Shown in pieces: positions 37,823 through 49,759 of a stretch of DNA of 64,000 nucleotides. Made by a program: the position numbers and the translations under genes. Location: the NCBI GenBank assembly GCA_950295325.1, contig OX485805.1, forward strand, positions 4,960,501 through 5,024,500. Reading direction: 5' to 3'. The notes beneath the pieces are model-generated. The model ran no database searches. It was not told where the DNA came from and was given only the letters and a program-made list of their open reading frames with translations. The stretch's first letter is position 1. Each line of letters starts with the position of its first letter. Source of the DNA: Polytrichum commune (lineage: Eukaryota > Streptophyta > Polytrichopsida > Polytrichales > Polytrichaceae).

Positions 37823-38219
37823 ACATAATTAGGGAGTATTTGTCAACATAAGTAAAAAAATTTAAGTGATAAATTAAATTACATTGTGACATTTACCAAA
37901 GCATATTGGGATATTTGAGATCATAGTTTTGTGTTTTAATACGCAAGCGGAAAATAAGATTGAGCATACTAATGGCAAGTGTCATGTGTTTACATTATTG
38001 CATGCAAGAGAAAGACATTCTTGAACATACTAATGCCAAGTGTCATTTGTGTCTGAGATGGTGTATAACTCTTTTGAACATTTTTAAACTCCTAGTTCCA
38101 GTTCAACATCATCCTGACCAAACAAATCCACAACAACATGAGTGGAGTGGGATATTCAAATCAATGTACTGTAACAGTTTGGACACTTATTCATCAAAAA
38201 ATAATCACAGCCAAAATTT

Positions 38220-38475
38220 TGAAAACTTGCAAAATGTTGGATCCATGAGGATTCAGAAATCTTGGAGAATTAAAACCTTTGATGTACGAGCAACAAACTA
38301 CATGCAAATGACGGTCGTGTTGTCTATGTCTGCTTCACAGAGCATTGCTTGTTTTTTATTCACTTTTGAACTTGTGATGAAATTTTGGAATCTTCAATCG
38401 AGCCAAGTTATGAAATGCTTTCACCCAAACACACAAATATTTCGTCATCACTCCATTGCACTTGGACGGGTATTC
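38220..38475 (-). mobile_element. Partial copy of the long-TIR element
   Basis: It matches the right-hand part of the element in the EG16 intron (19930-20125): GAGCAACAAACTACATGCAA, TGATGAAATT, ATGAAATGCTTTCA and ATATTTCGTCA. It ends about 140 bp from the stop codon of Dof-like gene 2. The other terminus was not found, so this is a fragment. Confidence 0.55.
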
Positions 38476-38611
38476 AAAAGCACATCGACTTTGGAAGGTG
38501 ACTTCTCTCCGTTGGGGGAAATCGTTCAGATTTTCATTCATAATTTCATGTAATGTTCCAAGTTCCACACATGACGATGGTAATTTCAACTATTTACAAG
38601 AATCTAATAGC

Positions 38612-39637
38612 CTAAGTTTGTTCTGATTCAACCAAATTCCTTGTACATCTCAAGTTGTATTTGGTGTTCCGGCTTTGACGTTCGATCGGCAAGACTCTTT
38701 GCGTCGCACCATCGAACTTCAAGTGTGCACAGCAATCTTGGCATTGATATTCTAGCAGCCCAGAGTCTTTGAGCGTCTTGCAGAACTCTGTGTTTGGCGA
38801 CTTACACCAGTTGCATAGTTTCAGAGTTTCGACAAACTCAGACGGCTCCTCTTCGTCTTCGTCTGAATCCGAATCCGAGTCTTGGTTTCTCTCCACATTC
38901 ATGTGGCGCAGTATGTCCAGTCTGGCCATCTCGTTAAACCAAGCCATCTCATCTTCATCGACCTCCGAGTCTTCATCACTGGAGTCATCAAGCTCGTCTT
39001 CTTCTCTCCGTCGTCGAGATGATAATTTCACTTTCTTGTTGCAGTTCCCTAACACCTTGGGTCGTACAGTAGTTCCACATTGTTCTCCCAAATCCATGGT
39101 CCCGTCCCCAAATTTCCTCTTTAAACTTAAGAGCTGTTCAGCACAGAAACCGGCAACTCCTTGCATTTTGGTGTTGTCCTGATCAAAGTTCCTCTTGGAG
39201 CTTAAGCGTCCGCCGTGTGTGAAAGTCGTGTTGCAACTTCCACATTTGTAGCGCGGTTGTGTCAGCTTGCCATTGTTGAAGAATAAGAACTTGGAAGTCC
39301 CCACTTCCCCGCACCTCGGGTTCAGACATGATACGGTCGCGTTATTTGGGAGTTCCGGGACTGTTGCACCATCTATGTTGCTGCTACTACCACTTCTTTT
39401 TGCTGCAATCTTGGAGTAGCCTTGAGGGTGCTTCTTCCTGCGGGAATTGGGATTGTGGGTGAAAAATTTAGTACACCCCAAACACTTGTATCTCGGTTGC
39501 TCCATGTTTTTATTATTGAGGAACTTGAACTCTGCATCGGTGGAGCTGCAAAACGGGCACGTCTTGGTGACGCCCACATACATTGCAGGCTCCATGGCTG
39601 TTTTTGGCCTCCCCATTTTAGCCGCCTTCTTCTCCAT
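38612..39637 (-). CDS. Tandem Dof-type zinc-finger protein 2 (Dof-like, intronless)
   Basis: A 341-aa single-exon frame. The start is the ATG at 39637 (MEKKAAKMGRP), which aligns with the start of its paralogue; the frame is open further upstream but without an ATG. Finger 1 is C27-x2-C30-x21-C52-x2-C55 with STDAEFKFLNN and MEQPRYKC. Finger 2 is C104-x4-C109-x22-C132-x2-C135 with FLFFNNGKLTQPRYKC and FTHGGRL. A basic SRRKKHPQGY follows finger 1, an SSRRRREEDELDDSSDED segment precedes DEDEMAWFNEM, and a DSDSDSDEDEEE acidic run follows. Finger 3 is C275-x2-C278-x20-C299-x2-C302. The C-terminal LPIERQSRNTKYNLRC is shared with the paralogue (LPIARQSQNTRYNLRC). It is clearly homologous to 16419-17348 along its whole length. 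A role in DNA binding is inferred; the Trp of the canonical RYWT is absent in both fingers. Confidence 0.85.
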   Translation of the reverse strand: MEKKAAKMGRPKTAMEPAMYVGVTKTCPFCSSTDAEFKFLNNKNMEQPRYKCLGCTKFFTHNPNSRRKKHPQGYSKIAAKRSGSSSNIDGATVPELPNNATVSCLNPRCGEVGTSKFLFFNNGKLTQPRYKCGSCNTTFTHGGRLSSKRNFDQDNTKMQGVAGFCAEQLLSLKRKFGDGTMDLGEQCGTTVRPKVLGNCNKKVKLSSRRRREEDELDDSSDEDSEVDEDEMAWFNEMARLDILRHMNVERNQDSDSDSDEDEEEPSEFVETLKLCNWCKSPNTEFCKTLKDSGLLEYQCQDCCAHLKFDGATQRVLPIERQSRNTKYNLRCTRNLVESEQT

Positions 39638-39734
39638 CACACCAATGGATGTCAACGCAATACTCAACAAAACGATGATCAGCTTATGTAGCTGAAGGAT
39701 CGAATCAATGAACGGGGGAGAACCCGACAGCTAG

Positions 39735-40040
39735 TCACAGATGAACCGGTTTAGTTTCAAAATTAACCGGTTGCAGTTCAAGACTTCAGGAAAATTTCCC
39801 GATCGATCGAGAGGAATTTTACAAAAAATTTACAGAGTCTCTTTTCTGAAAGCCAACTCGATTTCAAACCAAGCACGTGTGGCCTTTGTCTTATTGCAAT
39901 TTGTTTTGCACACCGATCTCTAGGGTTTTAAGCCTCTTCAATTCAATGAAGAAATACCGAAAGATGTCAACATTAACCAGTTTATATTGGAAACAATAGG
40001 ATCTCGACCGATTGTGCCCAAAAATCTCCCCGGACACTGA
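39735..40040. repeat. Dispersed repeat R2, copy in the leader of Dof-like gene 2
   Basis: It shares ATGAACCGGTT, GTTCAAGACTTCA and CGACCGATTGTGCCCAAAAA with 28110-28340. It lies between the TATA-like box at 40184 and the ATG at 39637, so it would be part of the transcribed leader if that box is used. Confidence 0.5.
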
Positions 40041-40183
40041 ATCGAAGACTTCTGTAAGAAAAATGGCTACTGAATATTGCGCCTTCAATCAATGGCTCTT
40101 CTCAGGTTCTCTCTGTTGGGTTTGAGAGAGACAGACACACAGAGAGCGAGAGAGGTGAATGATTCTCTCTTCCTCCCCGCGAG

Positions 40184-40193
40184 CTTATATATA
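40184..40193 (-). promoter_or_regulatory. TATA-like box of Dof-like gene 2
   Basis: TATATATAAG on the - strand, followed about 30 bp later by a CTCTCTCGCTCTCTGTGTG leader-type sequence. The distance to the ATG is about 550 bp. No intron is evident in the leader. Assigned by consensus and position. Confidence 0.45.
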
Positions 40194-40562
40194 TGTAAAC
40201 CCAGCTATACAGCTCAAAAGTAAAAGCAGAACTGCGAATGTACGCATCGCGAAGAATGATGCCCAAGCGAAACAATCTGGAGAATTTTGAAGATTGTGAA
40301 CCGCAGCACGTGAGTAACATCTACTGTATGGAGACATAATAAATGGAGATAAATCAGCGTAGTCTGGTAGATATTGTCAAGGACGTCGAGACGTAAACCC
40401 TAATTACCTCCAAAAGTAAAAGTAGTTGAAGCGCTGTCGCTAAATCCACGTAATCTGGAGATTTCTGAAGATTCGCATGAGAAATCTACTTCTTCTAGAA
40501 GATTTAGTAATCGTACCCCCGATCAGTAATTCTGTCAGACAGCCACGCTGGCCACAATCATT

Positions 40563-40805
40563 GAAGTGATGAAGCCCCGTATGGATGATAATACGTGTTT
40601 ACATCCAGAAACCTTCACTTCCATCCACGTTCCCGATTTCATCCATTTCCTGCGATTTCCTGCGATTTTTGTTTCTGTCGAAATGGCAACACTAAGTGGA
40701 GTGATGAAACCACATATGGATGATACGAGAAATCTCCATCCAGAATCGTCTTTTTCATCCAAATTGTATGTTTATGTGGGAAGTTTAAGGCGATTTCATC
40801 CATGA
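40563..40805. repeat. Imperfect tandem duplication upstream of Dof-like gene 2
   Basis: GAAGTGATGAAGCCCCGTAT at 40563 and GGAGTGATGAAACCACATAT near 40699 start two related units of about 135 bp. Both continue with GGATGATA and ATCCAGAA, and both contain TTCATCCA words. Function unknown. Confidence 0.6.
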
Positions 40806-41291
40806 ATATTTGACGGAATATGCTATAGTATATTAAATTTTAGATTTTGCAATCTCGCCTTTTTTTCTACCTCAAAATGATAGGGCTCGTTCTAAGCTTA
40901 ATCAAACTTTTAAGTTTGAAGGAGTTCAAACCATAACGTAGATGGTGCTAAAACCAACACTTTTAGCTCGTAACGTCCTACGAGGATGTTTATTGTCCTC
41001 ATTAAAAACAAATTGGAAGGGTGAATGGACATAACACATTATTCAGACTGAATGTGGAAAATATCTAGGAATACTATGTGGAATAATGTTAGTCCCATAT
41101 AACATTGTTGTGGATCTGACTAATGTTATGGAGATGCCAATGAAATCACTCTTGTTCAAAAGAAATTGTGATATCATGTGGCATATGTATCTACTTGTGA
41201 CCTAAAACTAGATCAATTTTTTTAAATAAGTATTTTTTAAAATATAGAAAATTGGGTGCTAAAGAACATTGGGCAACCAATGAATGTTTTT

Positions 41292-41519
41292 CACTACACC
41301 GTTTATGGTATTGAGTGTCATTCACTATTAAAAGTTACAAAATGCTATAATTATTTATTAATAATGTAATATTTTACCAAGCAAAGTCATTTTTGTTCTA
41401 TGACATATGAACAACCTATACAACCTTTGAAAGTAAAAAGTGTATTTTCTAATAATAGAAATATACATTGTGTAATTCTAAATAGAAAGTGACACCAAAT
41501 ACCATACACATTGTAGTTG
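41292..41519. mobile_element. MITE family M3, copy 2
   Basis: Arms of about 48 bp: left CACTACACCGTTTATGGTAT and GAGTGTCATTCACTATT, right the inverse with GTGTATGGTATTTGGTGTCA. Same family as 9619-9850. Confidence 0.65.
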
Positions 41520-41894
41520 AATGCAATGGAATCACAGATTATTGCATAAAAAGACGTAGTCCAATCTCTTTAAACATGTGTCTTTATGATGTTTGCTCTT
41601 TGATCCTCATCCCACCACATACCATTAAAATATGGGGGTTTGATTAAGAGAATGAGCCACTTAAGACCCATCTACCTTACATGGAGTAAGTCAATCTTTT
41701 CTAGGACATCAACCATATAGGTGTGAACTTCATGTTGATATTGACAACAAGATTGCTTCACATCAATGAATATTATACCATATGAATAATGATTGTTACT
41801 ATGTGACAAAGACTTGTGGCTTTAGGGGTTAAAGGTTGAGCATGTAACTACTTGTATTAGACTGAACTTTTTGTATGATTATCGTTAGCTACTA

Positions 41895-42123
41895 CTCCCT
41901 CTGTCCCGAAATGATTGTCCTACCCTCTAGAGTTTTTTATTCCCAATATGATTGTCCGAGATCAAATGTTTATTGATTTTGTTGATATAAAAATTGTTTG
42001 GCATAGCATATTGGCTGGAAAAAACATTTCTACATCAACAAGATCAATAAACATTTGATCTCGAACAATCATTTTGGGACCAAAAACTCCAGGGGTAGGA
42101 CAATCATTCCGGGACAGAGGGAG
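41895..42123. mobile_element. Stowaway-type MITE (229 bp)
   Basis: Starts CTCCCTCTGTCCCG and ends CGGGACAGAGGGAG, flanked by TA on each side (41893-41894 and 42124-42125). This is the Tc1/mariner Stowaway signature. The arms stay complementary for about 100 bp, so the element forms an almost complete hairpin. No coding capacity. Confidence 0.92.
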
Positions 42124-42232
42124 TACAAATAAACGTGAATGAACCAAAATCAAAGCCATAAAATTTGAATCTAATCTTGCATTCTCCATGAAATATCACA
42201 GTCCACTAACAATGAACCATTTGAAGGCCACG

Positions 42233-42440
42233 TATTGTAGATCCTTCCATTTATGTTGACTATTAAGTCTAGAATGCTTAACAAATTTTGAGAATGTAGT
42301 GCAATCTCATTCAAGCACGTGTTTTTTTTTTTTTACCTCCGTTCTTACATCTTCACCTAAACACCTACCACTAGAATATGGGTGTCCAACTAATCTAAGT
42401 AATTGAATTAGGCTTGTGTACCTTAGGTGTTCTAACTACA
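42233..42440 (+). mobile_element. MITE family M2, 3' fragment
   Basis: It contains TTGACTATTAAGTCTAGAA, TGCAATCTCATTCAAGCACG, ATGGGTGTCCAACTAATC and the right end GTGTACCTTAGG. The left half is missing. Confidence 0.6.
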
Positions 42441-42444
42441 CTAA

Positions 42445-44450
42445 TTAATGTGTTTTATGTCATGTAGTATTTTATGTCACTAGTAACTTTTTTGGTGACA
42501 CTTCTTATTAATAAGTTTACAAGTATTGTCATCCCAACTTACTTTTAGTTCATCCAAATGCCAATTATTGAAACAATTTTTGGTGTATTTTCCCAAATAA
42601 GGGTGCAATGTCTGATGTTGATGTGGAGGCTTGGACATGTCCTTCAATTTGACATCAACAAACACCTAATTATTGAATGGTAAAGTACCATGGAAAGGTG
42701 GAAGGAAGAAGGAGTCTCAATCCCTACAAATGTTGATTGAGGCTTTGACAACTTCTGCCTCTATTGTCCTTGATGTTTACACATCCACATGTTGGTGATT
42801 ATTTTCTTTTGATGTTTTCGTTCAAACTAAATTTCATCAAGGTGTTTGTTGTTGCTTGTGCTAATTTATTAACCTTTGCATGATTCAATTGGAGGTGCAT
42901 CTGTTCACGTTTGCAGACGTAGTGGCCGCCATTTAGTTGCATACGATGAGGACTCAACATGGTTTGATGCCATCCTATTCCCATTGCATGATGCAAAGCT
43001 AAAACCTGATGTTGGTGGGTATGTTTCCTAGTATGCCTCAGTCAATTTCAATAAATATCTAGTGATGAATGTTGCAAGAAAAAGAAGAAAAAGTATGTAA
43101 GTTAACAAATTTCCTTTCGTTTGTGTAAATACGTATTTGATCTTTGAGCTTTGTGATTTGTTTTGTAGAGGAGAGAGTTCTCCTCTAATTACTATGGGAT
43201 TACCTATTTGTGTGAAACATGTTGCCAAACCGATGGCAGAGTTTGCATCACTGATTCCACGACATAGGTGAAAATGATTTGCTCATAACCCTTACGTAGA
43301 TGTCAATGTAGATGAGCGTAATAACAAGCTAGAAGATTAGGTGACACTAGTGGATTATCAATTTGTTAGTTGTCCATATCATCTATAGTTATTTGAATTG
43401 GATATGATTTGAATGGATTTATGTGATTCTTTTAAATTACCACAATCAGTGGACATTACTTTGTGTGAATTAATTTTGTGTTCCACGAAGACCTATGAAT
43501 GTGATCATGGTCGTACATTGACTCTCACATCATTTAAAAACCTTTATATTCAAACCCTCGTGCACCTTCTGGTTGTAGAATTTTAGAGTATAAAATGCCA
43601 CATATATATAGGGTAGTGGTGGCTGTATTTCCAACTAATTTTCTACAAAATTGCTCTTGTGTTACTTCTCACCGCTCACATGATAGTGCTCCCCCTCTTA
43701 AGATTCAACGTAGTCGAAAGCTTTCATTGTACGTCTTCGATCAACTTGCATTGGGCTTCATATTTTTCAGTTTTTATGGGGAATCCCAAAGTTCAAACCC
43801 CTAAGGCCATGACAATGCTAAGGTGAGCAACATTCATAAGCACTTGAATATGGTGTATCCTACCACTACGGTCCACTTGAGTATAATGGGGGTAAGATAT
43901 CCAAGTCAACTACTATTCTTAGTCAATCATATTGGGGCCTAGCACATCTTGCGTTAAAAGGAGATAGGTGGAATCCGGTTCGTCAATGCCTAATCTAGAC
44001 AAGGAGACAAAAATCTTTGAGGCCCCTGTAATTCTTGTCATGTTAGTTTCATAATTACACAAAGAATAAGACCGGCCTAAGATAAAGAAAAAAACACCAT
44101 AAAAGTTCACACCAATAGCAACACCACCATACAATCATCTCTTCTTCTTTTACAAAAGGAAGAAGAAGAGAAAGACACGCATTAATATTGAGTATTGTAG
44201 GAGCCGGCCCCTTTAAATAGGGACCGGAGTTTCTATCTATCTATCTATCTATTGTAGGACTGCTATGTGGACATATGTGTTTCAAGAAAGTGTTCTTGGA
44301 CAATGCCCGCTTCAGTCCCTCATGAGACCCATAATCAACCCGAGACATGGATTTGGGACTCTTATATAACCCTATTTGGCGATGATTTCCACAAAGTTGT
44401 TTGTAATTAAAGGGGAAGCAGTCCCACAAAGTTGAATAATCTCGTGACGA
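42445..44450. other. Gene-free stretch
   Basis: No gene is recognised; short overlapping frames only. A (CTAT)n microsatellite is at about 44235-44252. Confidence 0.5.
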
Positions 44451-44456
44451 CATTGA

Positions 44457-44873
44457 ACAAGAAAACGGTAGAACCGTGAGGCTCTGTCCTTTACTATGAA
44501 AGACTATAATTGTAGTTGTCCACTTTGCTCAAGCCAATCCATGGCTATTTACTGTATCAAACCTTTCTTGGATTTTGTGCACCTTCTTCTCAAATACGGG
44601 TCAAGGATTGAAGCTACTCATTTATCACCTGAAATTTTTAAAATAAATAATCAAGAACTACCGAAATAAACTATAGTTAACTAGATTTTTTCATTTTAGG
44701 GAGCAATTATAGTTTATATATATAACTATAGTTAACATCCACATTAAATAAAGTGGATCAAAAATAACAAGAACAAGTAACGTCCAAGTGTGAACGCAAA
44801 GTAGTTAGGAAATTTGCTCTTGAAACGAAGAAGTTGATGCATAGTCTCTGTCCTACAGACAGAGCCAACAAAC
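44457..44873. repeat. Dispersed repeat R1, copy 2
   Basis: Matches 4258-4668 from CAAGAAAACGGTAGAACC to ACAGAGCCAA with few differences. In place of the CT microsatellite of copy 1 it has an AT-rich insert with an ATATATATAACTATAGTTAAC-like palindrome near 44715. Confidence 0.7.
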
Positions 44874-44879
44874 AAATGA

Positions 44880-47100
44880 TCGTCGATATACCATCACCAT
44901 TTGGAGCAAGGATGGAACAAGCAAACTCTTCATGAAAGAAACCCCCTCGATGGATCTTCCATAAGGTATTTGGCATTTGCCACCCAGGCTCAGGTTGTAA
45001 AGCAAACGTGGGAACAAAAACAACCAATGCAACTACAATGCACGAACCTAAATTTGAAATGTCCATATGTATGTTACATGTGACAAACACAACACAACAC
45101 AATGAACCCAAACTCAACACCAATGATTTTGATTTCGGTGGCTCTTACTTCTTGTCCAATTCCGCCCGGGCCCTTGGCTATTTTCCCACAAAGGACCCGG
45201 TGTCCAAAAGTGGAAAGGGATTCGAGCTTGCCAAATGCCATCGGCCCAAATTAAATGCAACAAAAGTTGCCAATCTTAGGCAAGACTGGTTCCGTCCCAT
45301 GAAATGTTGAAGTTGCATGGAGGACCGAGTTTCATAAACCCTAAAAATAAGAATATGATAGGTGGGCCTTCAAAGTGGGGTTTAAAAAAAGGGGGTTGGA
45401 AAAAGCCCATGATCCATGTGGCACCATGATTCGATCCCATGACTGGGGGAATTTAGGCCTCCCTTGATGGGCCCCACATAATATCCCATTGTAGGCTTGA
45501 ATTGCGCCTTCCCCCCCCCCCCAACTCACGCTAGGACCATTAATATTCATCCATCTAATATTTTAACATCTTGGGTATCATCCATCCATCCCAACCAGAT
45601 CCTGCCTTTTAAAGCACAACTTGACACTTTTAGCGTCATTTCCATCCACCCATAAGGGCCTCTAAATCATCCATCCTTTGGGATTACATCAAATCAAGGC
45701 CAACTTGCCTTGGCCTAAAGACCGCTCTATCGCGACCATGAGCGGTGACCATGAAATTCTAAGGCTCAATTTAGACGAGCGCCCAAACAAAGTGTAATTT
45801 GTGACACCCTTGCTATTTTTTGTCTCCCCAAAGCACCTCCACATCATCAAACTGTCATATGTGTCGTTCAATTCATCATATAGAACTTCATACTTGTCGG
45901 TAATCCTAACCAACCATAACTAAACAAGCAGGAGCCTCCCTCACTAGAGGAGTTTGGAGCCACCCCTCATGCAAGACCCAAAACTTATCCATCTTGTCTG
46001 TTGAGGTGGCTACATTGGTTGGTGACATGGCAGGTTGACGGAGTGGACAAACCCTAGGTATGAACAATGCACTAGATGGAGTTGTTATTTCAGCCAATGA
46101 TCTTTGAGATTTTTTTGTCGATGTGTTCATACAAACCGGGGCCTAAGGACCCTTCAAAATCATCCAAAGGTCGTACCGTGGGAAATAGAATTCCAATTTT
46201 GCAATTGAATGGCCCTCGAGCTCAATGAAAGTGAACCTTGTCGAGGGATTGCAAATTATTTTGTATAGTAGGTAGCCCATGATCCCACCATAACAATAGA
46301 ATATTTTATGAAGCCAATGCCAATTCAATTGTATGCCACAACCCCCTAGTTTGCATCAGACCCACCTCTTTTTGATAGGCCTAACACAATATTTGGTAGA
46401 CCATTAAACATTATCCACTCATTGCCATGTAGGACACCGTGTAGAATGTTCATCCATTTAATTTTTTTTGGTCCCTCATGCCCTCGAGGCCTAGTGTAAG
46501 TGAACTTGGACCGGCTCCAACTTTTCAATCAATCCCATAATATGTACTTTATCACAGGTCAAGGGTCCTCAAGCTCTAGTGTCAAGTGGCCCTAAGGCAA
46601 GTGGGTTTCATTTAGGTCACTTGTCTTAAACGGAAACCCACATTTGAGTGGTGCATGGTTAGGTGTGGACCTAAGAATGGACCCCAAAAGGACATGTGTT
46701 TCAGAGAGATTGGACTATGTGTTCCAAATTCCATTGGGATTGGGATTTTTCTTACTATGTACGGACTAACGTGGGTGTAAGAGAAGATGTTATTTGAGGC
46801 ATTAGCGTACATAGTATACATAAGGGAAAGGTATTGTTGTTCTCTAGCTTGTACATCTAATAAGGCTCCTAGAATTTAGTAGTGGAGGTAGATGTACAAA
46901 GGGGTGCCCTAAGGTTCACAAAAAAAAGGATAAAAGAAGACAATAGATGTGTTAGTTACATCCAAATCATGCTTTCAACCATAGTTATCATATGGTAACA
47001 ATCCTCAATGATTTCCATGTCCATTATGTGGTAGGGTTTGCATTTGGGTTCCAGAGTTATACTAACTCGAGTCTAAAAACTACGAGGAAAGCATCTGAAT
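44880..47100. other. Gene-free stretch with M2 fragment
   Basis: No gene is recognised. 46608-46735 is an inverted fragment of M2 (GACATGTGTTTCAGAGAGAT, TGGACTATGTGTTCCA). A 12-base C run is at 45511-45522. TCATCC words cluster at 45540-45680. Confidence 0.5.
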
Positions 47101-47633
47101 GTGCGAAATCTATGGGAATATTTTGTGGAATACTATCAATCCCGCAAAACATTGTTATGGATCTGAATAATGTTATGAGTGACTACAAACATGATTTAGG
47201 TTTGTTTATTAGCTCGCACTAATTGCGTGTTTCATATCCAATGAGAAGAGTTGAAAGTGCCCATTTAAGGCCCGCTTACCTTATAACATTGCATGTGGAG
47301 CCCCCCCCCTGGGTTTCCGTTGGTAAAACTTGAACACCACAAAGATGAACTCAAATTATTTATGAGCTCAACTAATGGAACAAAGTTCCTTACACTTTAC
47401 TTTCTACCCCATTTCACAAAACTGTAACATTTCCAAACTCGAGGTTTGATTGCATTTGCAAGCTCTATAGGTCAACGTTCTCGACTACATTATATAGAAT
47501 GTTTCTTTTTAACTTAGGTTCTCATATTTGGATACTATAGCTAAAGTTGACCTCACCATAGTAATCTTCAACAAGTGCTACATAGTGTGAATTTTTGTTG
47601 TTGTGGATCGTGGATCGCGATCGTTTTAGTTTT

Positions 47634-47635
<2 letters not shown>

Positions 47636-47672
<37 letters not shown>
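47636..47672. repeat. Poly-T tract (about 37)
   Basis: A homopolymer run of about 37 T. It could be the inverted A-tail of a retroelement insertion, but no retroelement body is recognised next to it. Confidence 0.85.
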
Positions 47673-47673
<1 letters not shown>

Positions 47674-47779
47674 GTTTGGAACTACAATATGTTGTTCAAA
47701 TCCGTTTTCAAAAACTACTACCCATAATATTCATCATCTAGTATTGCTAGTGTGCTTAGTATAATTGGCCGGTGTTTGT

Positions 47780-48122
47780 GACCCCAGGCTAGATAACATC
47801 TTCGTTCGGTTGGGCCCTGCTCCTCCCACGCCTCCTTCACTACCTGGTTTTTCTGCTCACACATGCGTGGAAACTCTTCCTCGTTGGGAACCGATGTGAC
47901 AATACCCGGTCATAATTATGAATATTCAAATTGACATCACTTTCATTATTTAACATGCCAAAGAAACTTAATGGCTTGAGTGACCAGGCATTGTCACATT
48001 GGTTCCCAACAGGAAAGAGTTCCCACGTATGTACAGGCATGAAGACCGGGCAGTGAAAAAGGCGGGAGGGGCGAAGCCCAACCGAATGAAGATGCGATCT
48101 AGCTTGGGATGTGTTTGTCACA
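47780..48122. mobile_element. Foldback hairpin element (about 345 bp)
   Basis: Two arms of about 145 bp are inverted copies of each other: left AGGCTAGATAACATCTTCGT, CGGTTGGGC and GTTGGGAACCGATGTGACAA, right the inverse with AAGCTAGATCGCATCTTCAT and GTTGGGAACCAATGTGACAA. About 50-60 bp of loop separates them. The mismatches are spread along the arms, which fits an ageing MITE. A small-RNA precursor is an alternative. Confidence 0.7.
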
Positions 48123-48599
48123 ACATTGTTCACCAATGACTATTGTTGACATTATGAAATACTCCGGTTATTATTAACTACACTAATCACTACAATGTAT
48201 AATGTTCAAAGAAAAGCTCAAAGATCCCCATGTTTCATATTCAGGTTGAAATGGGGTCAATGTTCAAATTGTTTTGAATTTATGCAAGTGCATGGAGAGC
48301 TAGGTGCTTGCCCCAACAAACCCTCTAGCCAAAGAATGTTATGAATGAGTCATTCCTCCTTGTTGATTGTCTTCCTAGGTAGGTCGGGTTGTAGGTGGGA
48401 GCGGGTAGCAACTTCCATGAAGATTTTCCATCCTTCAATTTGAATACCAAATGAATAAGAGAGCAACATAGCATGATACGCGGGAGATCCCAATCTATGT
48501 AACACTCCAGTTTTTAAGGCATTGGAACAAAAGTTCTAAGGAGGTTGAATAGCAAATTAAATAACCAACGTCGAGCAATCTAACATAAATTTGAGTTTG

Positions 48600-48815
48600 T
48601 TGGTCTTACCCTGCTCAAGAGTCCTCTTGATGCAGGGTGAGGTTTATTTCCTACCTTGCGGTGGGTGGGCTCTTGGCTTCCTACCTACCTAGCTAATTTT
48701 TTCTCTATTGTCAAGCAAAGAGAAGATTTCACAGCATGACTCGAACTGCCAACCACTCCATTCGGAAATGGATACCTCTCCACTATCACATGGTTGTTTA
48801 GGGTCATCTCGGACC
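48600..48815 (-). mobile_element. tRNA-related SINE-like sequence
   Basis: On the - strand a B-box-like GGCAGTTCGAGTCATGC follows a weak A-box-like GTGATAGTGGAGAGG. Next come TTGCTTGACAATAGAG and a body ending in CACCCTGCATCAAGAGG. The layout resembles plant SINEs. The A box is poor and no A-tail is obvious. Confidence 0.4.
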
Positions 48816-48942
48816 GTTGAATAGCAATATTGTGAGTGTCTTGGAGAGTGAATCGACTCAACTCAATATGACAAGATAAATATGTTTGATATTTTGTAGA
48901 AAATGATTTGTATTTTGTTACATCCAAATTGGTGGTGGTATA

Positions 48943-49150
48943 ACATTATTCAGCCGAATGACCGGGTTGGGTGGGGCCGGGAATATGTTGTGCAAGGTGC
49001 TATAATTAAACCTTGTGGATGTTTGTTTAAGCATAATCAACTTGATAAACTTGAATGGAGCATTGACACTTAATATTTATTAGAATGGAACAGTTGATAA
49101 TAGTTGAATAACGTTATGGGTTTGGCATTCATTCATCCGCAATCAAAATA
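48943..49150. repeat. Dispersed repeat R3, copy 1
   Basis: ATAACATTATTC...GGTGGG..., AACTTGATAAACTTGAATGG, TTATTAGAATGGAAC and a closing ATCCGCAATCA match 56789-57012 in the same order. Ends with ATAAC. No coding capacity. Confidence 0.55.
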
Positions 49151-49759
49151 ACATGGGTATCTACCCATAGGCACATGACATGTGTGATTTGGAGATGATT
49201 AGAATATGTTAAATAATGTCAAAGTGGGAAGTGGTTGTGTTTTTGTTGTCTTGGGAGCTCATGTGAGGGTGTTACCTCCTATCAACGGGTGCCACTTCAA
49301 TGCAAATTATGCATGAACATCGATGATGGTTTTAATGGTAAAGGCAATTTTTCTATTTATTTTCATGTAAAAATGGCCCTCTGCGCTCACATCGACCATT
49401 CGAATTAATTTTTGAACACTCTCTAATTTTTAAGGAATTATTTGCATATATGTGGTTAGAATATAAGACAAGTTACATACTTTGAATGTAAGGTGGCTAG
49501 CATGTAGCAGTTTGCACATTTTGGCATGAGAATTTGCGGAGGTGCTCAACTATTGAGTTGTTTTCATCTAATGGATCACACAAGTATTCCACTCATATTC
49601 CATGTGAATATTTTGGGTCAAAGGTTTTCATAGGCTTGGGAAATTAGGGGTTAATGTACATTCCCGGGCCCAAGACAAAAGAGGCTTTCAACTACAATTT
49701 CAATGGACTCAAACCTAAAATATTGGTTTTTCATACTAGGAGGAGTGAGTCCGAGTCAA

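Noticed and set aside
37960-38553. 197-codon open frame next to Dof-like gene 2
   Set aside because: It runs into the transposon fragment at 38220-38475 and has no recognised domain.
38356-38589. Possible remnant of EG16 exon 1 downstream of Dof-like gene 2, implying a duplicated EG16-Dof block
   Set aside because: The similarity to the EG16 gene falls in its intron, and the same sequence occurs inverted at both ends of an element inside that intron. A transposon fragment explains it better. The few exon-like residues (CAFEY vs HRFES) are too weak.
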